From NCBI GenBank assembly GCA_036266715.1, contig DATAXS010000007.1, forward strand, positions 1 through 33,968: a DNA stretch of 33,968 bases, given 5' to 3'. The stretch is from DATAXS01 sp036266715 (GTDB lineage: Bacteria > Patescibacteriota > Minisyncoccia > UBA6257 > 2-01-FULL-56-20). This document shows, piece after piece, positions 14,303-21,655 of the stretch (position 1 is the first letter of the stretch; each line of letters opens with the position of its first letter). The notes beneath the pieces were generated by a model. That model was not told the origin of the DNA. It was given only the letters and a program-made list of their open reading frames with translations, and made no database searches. Made by a program: the position numbers and the translations under genes.

Positions 14303-14875
14303 ATGGCAGACGCAACCGGCGGCAGTGCAAGCAACGTGATCGATATCCCCGAACCGAAACTTTCCCGTTTCCTTTTTGCCGATACGCGATTCTTCGCGTG
14401 GGTATGGCTCGTCTTGCGCCTCTACGTGGGCTACGAATGGTTAACGGCCGGCTGGGAAAAAGTGACGAGCGCGACATGGGTGGGCGCGCAGGCAGGTACC
14501 GCGATACAAGGATTCTTCCAGGGCGCCCTCGCGCAAGCGACGGGCGCACATCCGAACGTTGCCTCGTGGTATGCGTTCTTTTTGACAAACATTGCGATCC
14601 CCCACGCCGTATTCTTTTCCTATCTCGTCACGATCGGCGAACTCGCGGTGGGCGTGGGACTCGTGCTCGGCGCCTTCACCGGCATCGCCGCGTTCTTCGG
14701 CGCATTTATGAACTTTAATTATCTTTTTGCCGGGACCGTGAGCATCAATCCGTTCCTTCTTCTCATACAACTTTTTCTTATTCTTGCCTGGCGCAACGCC
14801 GGATGGATAGGGCTTGACCGGTGGCTCTTGCCGAAACTTGGCGTGCCGTGGCAGAGGAACGGAAGAATCCAGTAA
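14303..14875 (+). CDS. DoxX-family integral membrane protein
   Basis: The DoxX/DoxD family includes quinone-linked and respiratory membrane proteins, but most members are uncharacterised. The 190-residue product has four helices; the first segment contains WLVLRLYVGYEWLTAGWEK, typical of DoxX, and further on come FSYLVTIGELAVGVGLVLG, MNFNYLFAG and an LLLIQLFLILAWRNAGWIGLD helix. The N-terminal 25 residues are polar and probably cytoplasmic. The start is the ATG at 14303 with a TATGCT box 6 nt upstream. Confidence 0.85.
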   Translation: MADATGGSASNVIDIPEPKLSRFLFADTRFFAWVWLVLRLYVGYEWLTAGWEKVTSATWVGAQAGTAIQGFFQGALAQATGAHPNVASWYAFFLTNIAIPHAVFFSYLVTIGELAVGVGLVLGAFTGIAAFFGAFMNFNYLFAGTVSINPFLLLIQLFLILAWRNAGWIGLDRWLLPKLGVPWQRNGRIQ

Positions 14876-14908
14876 TAGCGTCTACCGACGCCGGCGTACG
14901 CGAGGCGG

Positions 14909-15508
14909 CTACAGCACCTCCCGTGGCAAACGCCAGATATACACGCCGAGACAGAACGAAATGACCGCCATGATGGTGAACACCGCGGAGTAGCCGAAGC
15001 TCTGGATGACCAGACCGCCAATGAGCGCGGCGACGCCCGTCATGATGGCGGATATTCCCTCCCATTCGCCCCACTGCACGATGGAATCTTCTTTCACCGT
15101 GTGATCGGCATAGACCGAATCAAACGCGGGCGTGCCGAGCGCGGCGGCAACGCCCCAAAGGACCTGCGTAGCGATGAGCTGCGCGATGCTCGACATAAGG
15201 GCGTAACTTATGAACACCGCCGCGCGCAAAATGTAGCCAAGCGCGATCAGGAGCTCCTGCTCTTTTATTTTTAGCTCCCAGTTTGCAAAAAGAAATATGA
15301 GCACGCCGGACACGATGGAAAAGATAGCCCAAGAAAGTCCCGCGAACGCGATGCTTCCGCCAATATGCACAATGAATACCGCATAGAACGGCGCAAAAAG
15401 CCCCACAATGAAGACCAGTAGCGAATTCGTGGTGATGAGAATGCGCAACGGGCGGTTAAGCGGCGTGCGCGGGAGAATGAGCGCGAAGATGCGCTTCAGG
15501 CTGTTCAT
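14909..15508 (-). CDS. Half-size MFS-like membrane protein
   Basis: The 199-residue product has about six helices and reads like the N-terminal half of a major facilitator transporter: LITTNSLLVFIVGLFAPFYAVFIVHIGG, then an IFSIVSGVLIFLFANWELK loop, and GTPAFDSVYADHTV before the final helices, ending LGVYIWRLPREVL. Canonical MFS proteins have 12 helices and about 400 residues. No second half is present: 33 nt downstream lies the end of the convergent DoxX gene, and no frameshifted continuation is visible. It may work as a dimer of halves, or be a remnant. A TATACT box ends 8 nt before the ATG. Confidence 0.75.
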   Translation of the reverse strand: MNSLKRIFALILPRTPLNRPLRILITTNSLLVFIVGLFAPFYAVFIVHIGGSIAFAGLSWAIFSIVSGVLIFLFANWELKIKEQELLIALGYILRAAVFISYALMSSIAQLIATQVLWGVAAALGTPAFDSVYADHTVKEDSIVQWGEWEGISAIMTGVAALIGGLVIQSFGYSAVFTIMAVISFCLGVYIWRLPREVL

Positions 15509-15516
15509 TACTCATA

Positions 15517-15522
15517 AGTATA
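15517..15522 (-). promoter_or_regulatory. -10 box for the half-MFS gene, leaderless arrangement
   Basis: TATACT on the minus strand ends 8 nt before the ATG at 15508. Confidence 0.5.
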
Positions 15523-15562
15523 ACGCACGGATGCCGGCAGATAAAACAATCAGAGGCATCGC

Positions 15563-16228
15563 CTAGCTGAAATATCGCATCACCGCACGAACATGATCAT
15601 TAAACGGCCGTTCACTAAGGTTAAAATATGCATAACCGAACTTTCGCGCAGACCTCTTTAGTTTTGCATTTTTGACTATCCCCTTCCGCACCCATTCGTG
15701 CACGCTCGCGTCACCTCTGCCCTGCTCCTTTATCCACGTATGCACCCAATCCTTTTTCTCTTTTGCGTAGGCCAGGATGGCATCCGCGTGAGTAGCATTG
15801 CTGTAACCGACGAAGGCCGCCTTCACCTTAAGGTTTTTTAATTTCTTTGCGAGCCGGTGCACGCGCTCGGGCGTGACCGCGATGCCCTCCACGAGCACAT
15901 CAAAACGATTGCCCCGGTCGTACGCGTGCACGAGGCCAAGCACCCCTTGCCAGGCAAGATCATCCTGCTGTTGATTCTTTTTCACGATGTGTACCTTATG
16001 CACCTTCAAGCTTCCCGGCCGCCGGAAGGCCGCCTGCACGCTAAAACTTATCCTATCAACCGACACGCGCGACTCTCCCACAAGCACGTTCCTCACCGCC
16101 GCGCGTATGCCATCCGTCGAGATCGCGATCAAGTGCCTGCGGCGGAGGATCTCGCTCGCAATAATTGATTTCCCGACCCGCGACGGGCCGCCGATGAGAT
16201 AAAGGGTATGCTTTTTCGTTTTTCCCAT
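15563..16228 (-). CDS. P-loop kinase-like protein
   Basis: The 221-residue protein has a Walker A motif LIGGPSRVGKS (about residues 9-19) and an ISTDGIRAAVRN segment (about 36-47), as in small P-loop kinases such as 2-phosphoglycerate kinase-like proteins. A Walker B-like strand RFDVLVEGIAV and a lid region rich in Arg/Lys follow. The substrate cannot be told. The start is the ATG at 16228 (MGKTKKHTLYLIGG). The in-frame extension to 16285 reads through the tRNA-Ser gene and is not real. It follows tRNA-Ser by 17 nt and may share its transcript. Confidence 0.8.
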   Translation of the reverse strand: MGKTKKHTLYLIGGPSRVGKSIIASEILRRRHLIAISTDGIRAAVRNVLVGESRVSVDRISFSVQAAFRRPGSLKVHKVHIVKKNQQQDDLAWQGVLGLVHAYDRGNRFDVLVEGIAVTPERVHRLAKKLKNLKVKAAFVGYSNATHADAILAYAKEKKDWVHTWIKEQGRGDASVHEWVRKGIVKNAKLKRSARKFGYAYFNLSERPFNDHVRAVMRYFS

Positions 16229-16245
16229 AAGAATATATTTAAGTG

Positions 16246-16330
16246 CGGAGGCGACAGGATTCGAACCTGTGATGCCTTTCGGCATATTCGCTTTCCAAGC
16301 GAACGCACTAGACCGCTATGCGACGCCTCC
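16246..16330 (-). tRNA. tRNA-Ser (anticodon GGA)
   Basis: The minus strand folds as a class II tRNA of 85 nt: acceptor GGAGGCG paired with CGCCTCC plus discriminator G, anticodon arm TTCGCTTGGAAAGCGAA with GGA at 16296-16294, a long variable arm (TGCCGAAAGGCA) and a T arm with GGTTCGAATCC. A long variable arm and the GGA anticodon both indicate serine. CCA is not encoded. It lies between pyrH (14 nt upstream) and the P-loop kinase gene. Confidence 0.96.
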
Positions 16331-16344
16331 TTTTCTTTTTTTAG

Positions 16345-17037
16345 CTACCCGATGATAGTGCCACGGAACTCCTTTCCGTTCAAGAGCGCGGAAAAGTTCT
16401 TGAGATCTCGGCCGCCCACGATGATGGCCTTCGTGCCCGTCCGGGCGCCGAGCGCCGCGCCCACGGGGTCAACGGGCGCGTGGAGACCGGGTTTCCATGC
16501 GCGCGGAATGAGACGGCGATACGCGGGCCAGGTGAGTTCGTGGAACCGCGTCGCGTCCGGATACTTTGAATAATCCTTGTCATACACGTGCGTCGGACTT
16601 CCCGCGATGATCGCCTCGGGCACTTTGTAATCCGCCGCGAGCTGCAAGGCCACATAATCCGTTGACCATCCGGGCCGCCAGCCAGCCGCGATCGTCACGG
16701 GGTGTGTGAGCTTTCTCAAGCGGTACCGCGCGTCTATCACGACGGGATCCGCCACGTCGCGGAAGACGGTGCGGAGTAAGTGCGCATTGAGGCGCGTGGC
16801 GTGGATGCCAAGCCAGTCCTTGTCTTCGTCCGTCACGCGCGAAACCGCGTGCGCCGCTTCCTGGAACCGCCGCGCGAGCCGCCCGCCGCCCACCACGAGC
16901 ACAAACTTCGTCCCGCGGCGCAAAAACGGTCCAATAAACTTTTTGAACTTTTTTAAGAATGCGGCGTCAATGCCATCGGGATGCACGATGGAGCCCCCGA
17001 GTGCCACGACGACGGTTTTGCCAAATTTATATTTCAT
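16345..17037 (-). CDS. pyrH: Uridylate kinase, archaeal-like form
   Basis: UMP kinase makes UDP from UMP and ATP in pyrimidine nucleotide synthesis. The 230-residue product has the amino-acid-kinase fold signatures: VVVALGGSIVHP at residues 9-20, FVLVVGGGRLARRF at about 45-58, GWRPGWSTDYVA at about 138-149 and a nucleotide-binding GSPTHVYDKDYSKYPDA at about 166-182. The GGGRLAR form and the STD motif resemble the archaeal/CPR type rather than the E. coli type. It follows htpX by 25 nt on the same strand and precedes tRNA-Ser. Confidence 0.88.
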   Translation of the reverse strand: MKYKFGKTVVVALGGSIVHPDGIDAAFLKKFKKFIGPFLRRGTKFVLVVGGGRLARRFQEAAHAVSRVTDEDKDWLGIHATRLNAHLLRTVFRDVADPVVIDARYRLRKLTHPVTIAAGWRPGWSTDYVALQLAADYKVPEAIIAGSPTHVYDKDYSKYPDATRFHELTWPAYRRLIPRAWKPGLHAPVDPVGAALGARTGTKAIIVGGRDLKNFSALLNGKEFRGTIIG

Positions 17038-17062
17038 TGTTAGATCGCGGGCGCACTAACCA

Positions 17063-17965
17063 CTAACCGGAAAACTTTTGGAGTGCCGCAATGCGTTCCT
17101 CAATGGGCGGGTGCGTCATAAATATTTTGTGCCACCAGGATGTCCCCTTGCCCTTGAACGGTGTGTCTATCCACATGTGCGCGGTGGAATCCTTGGCCGT
17201 GCGCATGGGCGTCGTGTCCACTTCTATTTTTTGGAGCGCCGAGATGAGGCCTTCGGGATACCGCGTGAGGAGCACCCCGGACGCGTCCGCGAGCGCCTCG
17301 CGGCGGCGCGAGATGGCGAGTTGGATGAGCATGGTGCCGATGGGCGCAAGAATGGAGAGGACGATAGCGACGATGAGAAATATCTCCCCTGCCTCATCGT
17401 TCCGACCGCGCCCTATCCCCGCACCGCCCAGAAACACCGACCGCAAAAAGATGTCGGCCACAAGCGCGATGATGCCAGCAAGAATGGCAGCCACCGTGGA
17501 AACAAGAATGTCGCGATTGCCCACATGCGAGAGTTCGTGTGCAAGCACGCCTTGCAGCTCGTCTTTGTTTAAACGCTGGAGCGCGCCCTGCGTCACGGCC
17601 ACCGCCGCATGGTCCTTATCCCGCCCCGTCGCAAATGCGTTTATCTGGAGTTCCGGCGTCACATAAAGCTTCGGCATGGGCAAGCCAGCCGTAATGCAAA
17701 GATTTTCCACAATGTTATACAGCTGCGGATTGTCGCTCTTCTCTATGGGCTTCGCCCGCGCGAGCGAAAGCGCAATGGACGCGGACGAATAATAACTGAT
17801 GAGAGAATACGCAATGCTAAAAATAACCGCAAATATCAAAAAGTCCGGCGTCCCATATGCCTCCGAAAAAACCCAACCGAGCACGATGATCACAATAAAG
17901 AAAACAATAAAAAGCCCCCACGTCCGGCGAATGTTCGAAGATTGGTAAGTATAAAGATTGGCCAT
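17063..17965 (-). CDS. htpX: Membrane zinc metalloprotease HtpX (M48)
   Basis: HtpX degrades misfolded membrane proteins. The 300-residue product has two N-terminal helices (about residues 16-34 and 40-60), a conserved NAFATGRD segment (109-116), the zinc site HELSH at 143-147, two further helices (about 155-178 and 190-213), and the third zinc ligand in RREALADASG. It ends with THPPIEERIAALQ, the normal HtpX C terminus. It follows the LemA gene, a conserved pairing, but a 23-bp inverted repeat lies between them. No clear Shine-Dalgarno; a weak TTTAAT lies 8 nt before the ATG. Confidence 0.95.
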   Translation of the reverse strand: MANLYTYQSSNIRRTWGLFIVFFIVIIVLGWVFSEAYGTPDFLIFAVIFSIAYSLISYYSSASIALSLARAKPIEKSDNPQLYNIVENLCITAGLPMPKLYVTPELQINAFATGRDKDHAAVAVTQGALQRLNKDELQGVLAHELSHVGNRDILVSTVAAILAGIIALVADIFLRSVFLGGAGIGRGRNDEAGEIFLIVAIVLSILAPIGTMLIQLAISRRREALADASGVLLTRYPEGLISALQKIEVDTTPMRTAKDSTAHMWIDTPFKGKGTSWWHKIFMTHPPIEERIAALQKFSG

Positions 17966-18027
17966 GTGATGAAATTAAAATTGGGCGGAAGAAAGGCGGG
18001 CAGGATCAATTACTGGTTGCGTTTGCT

Positions 18028-18095
18028 TCTTGCTGATATGGCTTTCGCTGACAGTGTGGCTCCGTACTCTGGCAGCGAAAGCCATATCAGCAAGA
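18028..18095. repeat. 23-bp perfect inverted repeat between the LemA and htpX genes
   Basis: Arms 18028-18050 (TCTTGCTGATATGGCTTTCG then CTG) and 18073-18095 are perfect inverted copies separated by 22 nt. The repeat begins 10 nt after the LemA stop codon. No T tract follows on the minus strand, so it is not a typical terminator. It would form a very stable RNA hairpin in a LemA-htpX transcript, possibly protecting the upstream mRNA or reducing HtpX, or it may be a palindromic repeat element. Confidence 0.85.
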
Positions 18096-18105
18096 GACAA
18101 AGGGA

Positions 18106-18657
18106 CTAGAATTTGACCTGCACCGGCTGCTTTTCCGCATCCGTCAGGTCGCCCCCAAAAAAGTCCATCTTGGTAAACCCGAATGCGTTCGCCATCATAT
18201 TCGTCGGGAACACCTGGAGCTTGGTGTTGAAATCGCGCACCATGCCGTTGTAGAACCGACGCGCGGCCTGGATCTTGTCTTCCGTGTCCGTGAGTTCGTT
18301 CTGCAAACTCAAAAAGTTTTGATTGGCCTTAAGGTCCGGATAATTTTCTGCAACCGCGAATAAAGATTTTAAGGCCCCCGAGAGCGCGTCTTCCGCGCCC
18401 GCCTTTGCCGGTCCGGTTGCTTGCATAGCCTGCGAACGCGCCTTCGTCACGTCCTCAAATACGGTCTTTTCATGCGCGGCATAACCTTTTACCGTTTCCA
18501 TAAGGTTGGGGATGAGGTCGTACCGGCGCTTCAACTGCACGTCAATGTCCGAAAACGCTTCTTGCGACCGGTTGCGCGTGGAAATAAGCCCATTGTAGGC
18601 GAGAATGAGCCAGAGGACGATTATGATGATGATTGCGAGAAGTATCCAGAGCGCCAT
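18106..18657 (-). CDS. lemA: LemA family protein
   Basis: LemA proteins are anchored by one N-terminal helix with a helical-bundle domain; their role is unclear. The 183-residue product has a helix at about residues 2-22, then YNGLISTRNRSQEAFSDIDVQLKRRYDLIPNLMETVKGYAAHE, the family signature, and the later ENYPDLKANQNFLSLQNELTDTEDKIQAARRFYN, equally typical. It ends near FPTNMMANAFGF. The start is the ATG at 18657, 6 nt after a TACACT box; the longer frame to 18771 runs back through the terminator of the upstream gene. It precedes htpX. Confidence 0.93.
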   Translation of the reverse strand: MALWILLAIIIIIVLWLILAYNGLISTRNRSQEAFSDIDVQLKRRYDLIPNLMETVKGYAAHEKTVFEDVTKARSQAMQATGPAKAGAEDALSGALKSLFAVAENYPDLKANQNFLSLQNELTDTEDKIQAARRFYNGMVRDFNTKLQVFPTNMMANAFGFTKMDFFGGDLTDAEKQPVQVKF

Positions 18658-18663
18658 GGGGTC

Positions 18664-18669
18664 AGTGTA
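18664..18669 (-). promoter_or_regulatory. -10 box for the LemA gene, leaderless arrangement
   Basis: TACACT on the minus strand ends 6 nt before the ATG at 18657 and decides that start. Confidence 0.5.
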
Positions 18670-18741
18670 GCAAATGGGCCATGCCCTTGCAATGCAGGTA
18701 ATACGATATATGTAGCCGTTTTGTTGCAAGGCGACGCCAGA

Positions 18742-18780
18742 CAAAAAAACAGGCCCGATGCGCGTGCGCACCAGGCCTGT
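18742..18780 (-). terminator. Intrinsic terminator of the secreted-protein gene
   Basis: On the minus strand ACAGGCC...GGCCTGT (18780-18749), with an internal GC-rich hairpin in the loop, is followed by seven T residues. It lies 9 nt after the stop of the gene ending at 18790. Confidence 0.9.
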
Positions 18781-18789
18781 ACGGGAGTG

Positions 18790-19422
18790 TTACCTCCCCT
18801 GTTGGTAGATCTCCCGATACCTCGGTCTCTCAAGCTGCTGGATGTTGTGCGCGATGATCGCGCCGTAACCCACGTCGTAGAGCGCGAGCACGGTGTAGGC
18901 GCCGGCCTTTTTCCATTTCGTGCCGCTCGCGTCGCCGGCATGCTCAAAAAGAAGTTTAAGGGTGTGATTGGCGGCATTGCTGAACACAATGCCAACCGGA
19001 CATTCCAGATGGTAGCGGAACAGCGGCCGGGTGAGCGGATCAGCTTCGCTGCCGCCGCGTGCGTGGATCATTTCGGTTGTGACGCAGTCCGCGGCGCCCA
19101 TTGCTTCGGCGGTCACGAGCCCCGCAGAATAGAATACGTGCGTAGTGCCGTCCGGGTCTTTTGCCACGGGAACCACGTCCGTCGCAAATTTTCCAAATGC
19201 AAGAAATAAGTTTTCCCGGCGCGCACGGATGGGCGGGAACACATGGGGCGTAAGGGTCACGTTGGAGAGCGAGGCGGTATTCGCGTGCTTCACGCCGGTT
19301 GGCGGCGTGTTGTCGCTGTCCGCATACACATTTTGGGCTTCCTCACCGCTCAAGAAGGACCCGAAACACAAAGTAAGGACAATTGCTCCAATCGCGATGA
19401 AAATCCATCGTCGTACACTCAT
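18790..19422 (-). CDS. Exported protein of unknown function
   Basis: The 210-residue product begins with an N-terminal hydrophobic segment (RRWIFIAIGAIVLTLCFGSF, residues 4-23) that reads as a signal or anchor. A soluble domain follows with mixed strands (ENLFLAFGKFATDVVPVAKD, HVFYSAGLVTAEAMG) and two Cys residues at about 117 and 144 that could pair outside the cell. I recognise no family. The start is the ATG at 19422 because GGAGG lies 9 nt before it; this is one of the few genes here with a clear Shine-Dalgarno. It has its own terminator and lies after the groEL terminator, so it is a single-gene unit. Confidence 0.7.
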   Translation of the reverse strand: MSVRRWIFIAIGAIVLTLCFGSFLSGEEAQNVYADSDNTPPTGVKHANTASLSNVTLTPHVFPPIRARRENLFLAFGKFATDVVPVAKDPDGTTHVFYSAGLVTAEAMGAADCVTTEMIHARGGSEADPLTRPLFRYHLECPVGIVFSNAANHTLKLLFEHAGDASGTKWKKAGAYTVLALYDVGYGAIIAHNIQQLERPRYREIYQQGR

Positions 19423-19495
19423 ATTTCTTTGCCTCCAGCAAACTGAAAAGAGATTGGTACCGAAAAGGTGCCGCAGGGAGATTATCACGGCGCAA

Positions 19496-19532
19496 AAGAA
19501 AAGTCGAGCCGCATCCCCAAGGGGCGCGGCTC
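19496..19532 (-). terminator. Intrinsic terminator after groEL
   Basis: On the minus strand GAGCCGC...GCGGCTC (19532-19506), with an inner CCCC/GGGG pairing, is followed by GACTTTTCTTTT. It lies 27 nt after the groEL stop. Confidence 0.85.
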
Positions 19533-19559
19533 ACACTGCAATAATCTTCCGGGGAATGC

Positions 19560-21221
19560 TTAGTAATCCTCCCCCATGCCCATGCCACCCGGTATGCCGG
19601 GGCCGCCCATCGGCGATTTCTTTTCGGGAACGTTGGTGATGGCCGCGCCCACGGTCAAATAGTTCGCCGCTACGGAAATCGCGTTCATGAATGCGGTGCG
19701 CGTCACCTTCAAGGGGTCAATGATGCCCGCCTCCTTGAGGTCACCCATCTTATTGGAAATTGCGTTAAATCCTTTCCACGGTTCGTTCTTCCGCTTTGCA
19801 AGCTCCGCGATCACGCGCTCCGGCGATTCGCCGCTGTTCTCTACAATCGCGCGAATGGGTGCCTCAAGCGCGCGGGTCAAAATGCGAGAAACTTCGTTCG
19901 GCTTCTTGCTGCCCGCGGCAACGCCACCCTCGGCGCGCGCCTCAAGCGCCATGCTCACGTTGAAGAGCGCAATGCCGCCGCCGGGCACGATGCCTTCTTC
20001 CATTGCGGCGCGCGTCGCGGCCACGGCGTCCTCCACGCGCTGCTTTAATTCCTTCTGCGCCGATTCCGTAGGCGCGCCCACTTTTATCACTGCCACGCCG
20101 CCGGAGAGCTTGCCCAACCGCTCCTGCAATTTTTCCTTATCAAAATCCGATTCGGTCTTTTTTATCTGCGCCTTTATCTGCGCCATGCGGGCTTCAATAT
20201 CTTTTTTGGAACCTTTGCCACCCACGATGGTCGTGGCATCTTTATTGGACACCACGCGGTGGGAATGACCGAGGTCGTCAATTTCCACGTTGTCCAGCTT
20301 CTTGCCGAGGTCTTCGGAAATAAAGGTTGCGCCGGTTACGATCGCAATATCCGCAAGCATCTCTTTCCGGCGGTCGCCAAACCCCGGCGCCTTCACGGCA
20401 AGCACGTTGAAGATGCCGCGCAGTTTGTTCAGAACGAGCGTGGTGAGCGCCTCGCCGTCGATATCCTCCGCCACGATCAAAAGCTCTTTCTTGCCGCTCG
20501 CCACTATCTTTTCCAAAAGCTGCAAAATATCCTGGATAGAAGAGATCTTCTTGTCCGTCACCAAAATGTATGGCTCTTCCAAAGCCGCCTCCATCCGCTC
20601 CTGGTTCGTCACCATGTATTGCGAAACATAGCCGCGGTCAAACTGCATACCTTCCACCATTTCATAGGAATTGCCGATGGTGTTGGAATCCTCAATGGTG
20701 ACCACGCCTTCCTTGCCGATCTTCTCCATCACCGTCGCAATGAGGCTGCCGATCTCCGCATCCTTTGCGGAAAGGGTCGCCACTTCTTTTATCTTCTTGT
20801 TGTCGTCAATAAGCTCGCGCTGATCCTCAAGCGCCTTCACCACGCCCACGCTCGCCTTCTTGAGCTCCTCGGCAAGCTGGATCACGTTGAATCCTTTTTC
20901 GCGGATTACCTTCTCGCCTTCGTCTATCATTGCGTGCGCAAGAACGGTGGCCGTCGTCGTCCCGTCGCCCACGCCGCTGTTCGTCTTGTCCGCCGCCTGC
21001 TTGATGAATTCCGCACCCACGTTCTCCCATTTGTCCTCAAGCTCGATCTCTTTCGCGACCGTCACCCCGTCAAACGTCACCTGCGGCGCGCCGTAGCCCT
21101 TTTCGATGACGACCGCACGGCCGCGCGGGCCAAGCGTCATCGTGACCGCCGCCGCGAGCTTGTCTATGCCGCGCTTGATCGCTGTGCGCGCATCTTCATT
21201 GAATTTTATCTGTTTTGCCAT
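19560..21221 (-). CDS. groL: Chaperonin GroEL
   Basis: GroEL forms the double-ring ATP-driven folding chamber. The 553-residue product is full length, starting MAKQIKFNEDARTAIKRGID with TLGPRGRAVVIEKGYGAP and the ATP-binding GDGTTTATVLA. The apical and equatorial domains follow normally, ending VPEKKSPMGGPGIPGGMGMGEDY; the usual GGM-rich tail is reduced. It lies 29 nt downstream of groES on the same strand and is controlled by the groES promoter and CIRCE operator. A terminator follows. Confidence 0.98.
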   Translation of the reverse strand: MAKQIKFNEDARTAIKRGIDKLAAAVTMTLGPRGRAVVIEKGYGAPQVTFDGVTVAKEIELEDKWENVGAEFIKQAADKTNSGVGDGTTTATVLAHAMIDEGEKVIREKGFNVIQLAEELKKASVGVVKALEDQRELIDDNKKIKEVATLSAKDAEIGSLIATVMEKIGKEGVVTIEDSNTIGNSYEMVEGMQFDRGYVSQYMVTNQERMEAALEEPYILVTDKKISSIQDILQLLEKIVASGKKELLIVAEDIDGEALTTLVLNKLRGIFNVLAVKAPGFGDRRKEMLADIAIVTGATFISEDLGKKLDNVEIDDLGHSHRVVSNKDATTIVGGKGSKKDIEARMAQIKAQIKKTESDFDKEKLQERLGKLSGGVAVIKVGAPTESAQKELKQRVEDAVAATRAAMEEGIVPGGGIALFNVSMALEARAEGGVAAGSKKPNEVSRILTRALEAPIRAIVENSGESPERVIAELAKRKNEPWKGFNAISNKMGDLKEAGIIDPLKVTRTAFMNAISVAANYLTVGAAITNVPEKKSPMGGPGIPGGMGMGEDY

Positions 21222-21250
21222 GTAAGTGTTAGGAAAATTTTAAAAAATGA

Positions 21251-21541
21251 CTATTCTACTACTGCCAAGATGTCGTCCTCATCGCCGACCAGATATTTCT
21301 TCCCTTCTATCTCTATTTCGTCCGGTCCATATTTTTTGAAGAGCACCGTGTCGCCAATTTTTACCGACATCGACATGGTCTCACCTTTTTCATTCCGCTT
21401 GCCGGGACCGACGGCGAGTACCTTCCCCTTGATCGGCTTTTCTTTTTCCGCAGTATCCGGCAGCACGATGCCGCCTTTCGTGGTCCGCTCTTCCTCAAGC
21501 GGCTCTATAAACAGATGGTTTGATAATGGTTTAAAGTTCAT
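21251..21541 (-). CDS. groS: Co-chaperonin GroES
   Basis: GroES caps the GroEL chamber. The 96-residue product has the normal family length and motifs: FKPLSNHLFIEPLEEERTTKGGIVLPDTA with the mobile loop, KGKVLAVGPGKRNEKGE, and VLFKKYGPDEIEIEGKKYLV. The start is the ATG at 21541; the frame continues upstream to 21604, but that part is the CIRCE operator and leader. The leader is about 60 nt and has no Shine-Dalgarno. Confidence 0.97.
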   Translation of the reverse strand: MNFKPLSNHLFIEPLEEERTTKGGIVLPDTAEKEKPIKGKVLAVGPGKRNEKGETMSMSVKIGDTVLFKKYGPDEIEIEGKKYLVGDEDDILAVVE

Positions 21542-21577
21542 TTTATTTATTTTTGTTTTCCGAATATTAAAACACGT

Positions 21578-21604
21578 TTGGCACTCCCGACGTATGAGTG
21601 CCAA
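21578..21604 (-). promoter_or_regulatory. CIRCE operator (HrcA binding site) of groES-groEL
   Basis: TTGGCACTC-N9-GAGTGCCAA is a perfect 9-9-9 palindrome that differs from the classic CIRCE (TTAGCACTC-N9-GAGTGCTAA) at one symmetric position. It lies at the expected transcription start, so HrcA would block initiation. hrcA itself is not in the window. Confidence 0.93.
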
Positions 21605-21609
21605 TAGCT

Positions 21610-21637
21610 ATTCTATACGCGTGGGAGCCGATGTCAA
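21610..21637 (-). promoter_or_regulatory. Promoter of groES-groEL
   Basis: On the minus strand TTGACA (21637-21632), 16 nt, TAGAAT (21615-21610), directly upstream of the CIRCE operator. Confidence 0.8.
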
Positions 21638-21655
21638 GCAATCGGTAACCGCCTT

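Noticed and set aside
16229..16285. N-terminal extension of the P-loop kinase
   Set aside because: The codons come from the 3' half of tRNA-Ser and its 3' flank.
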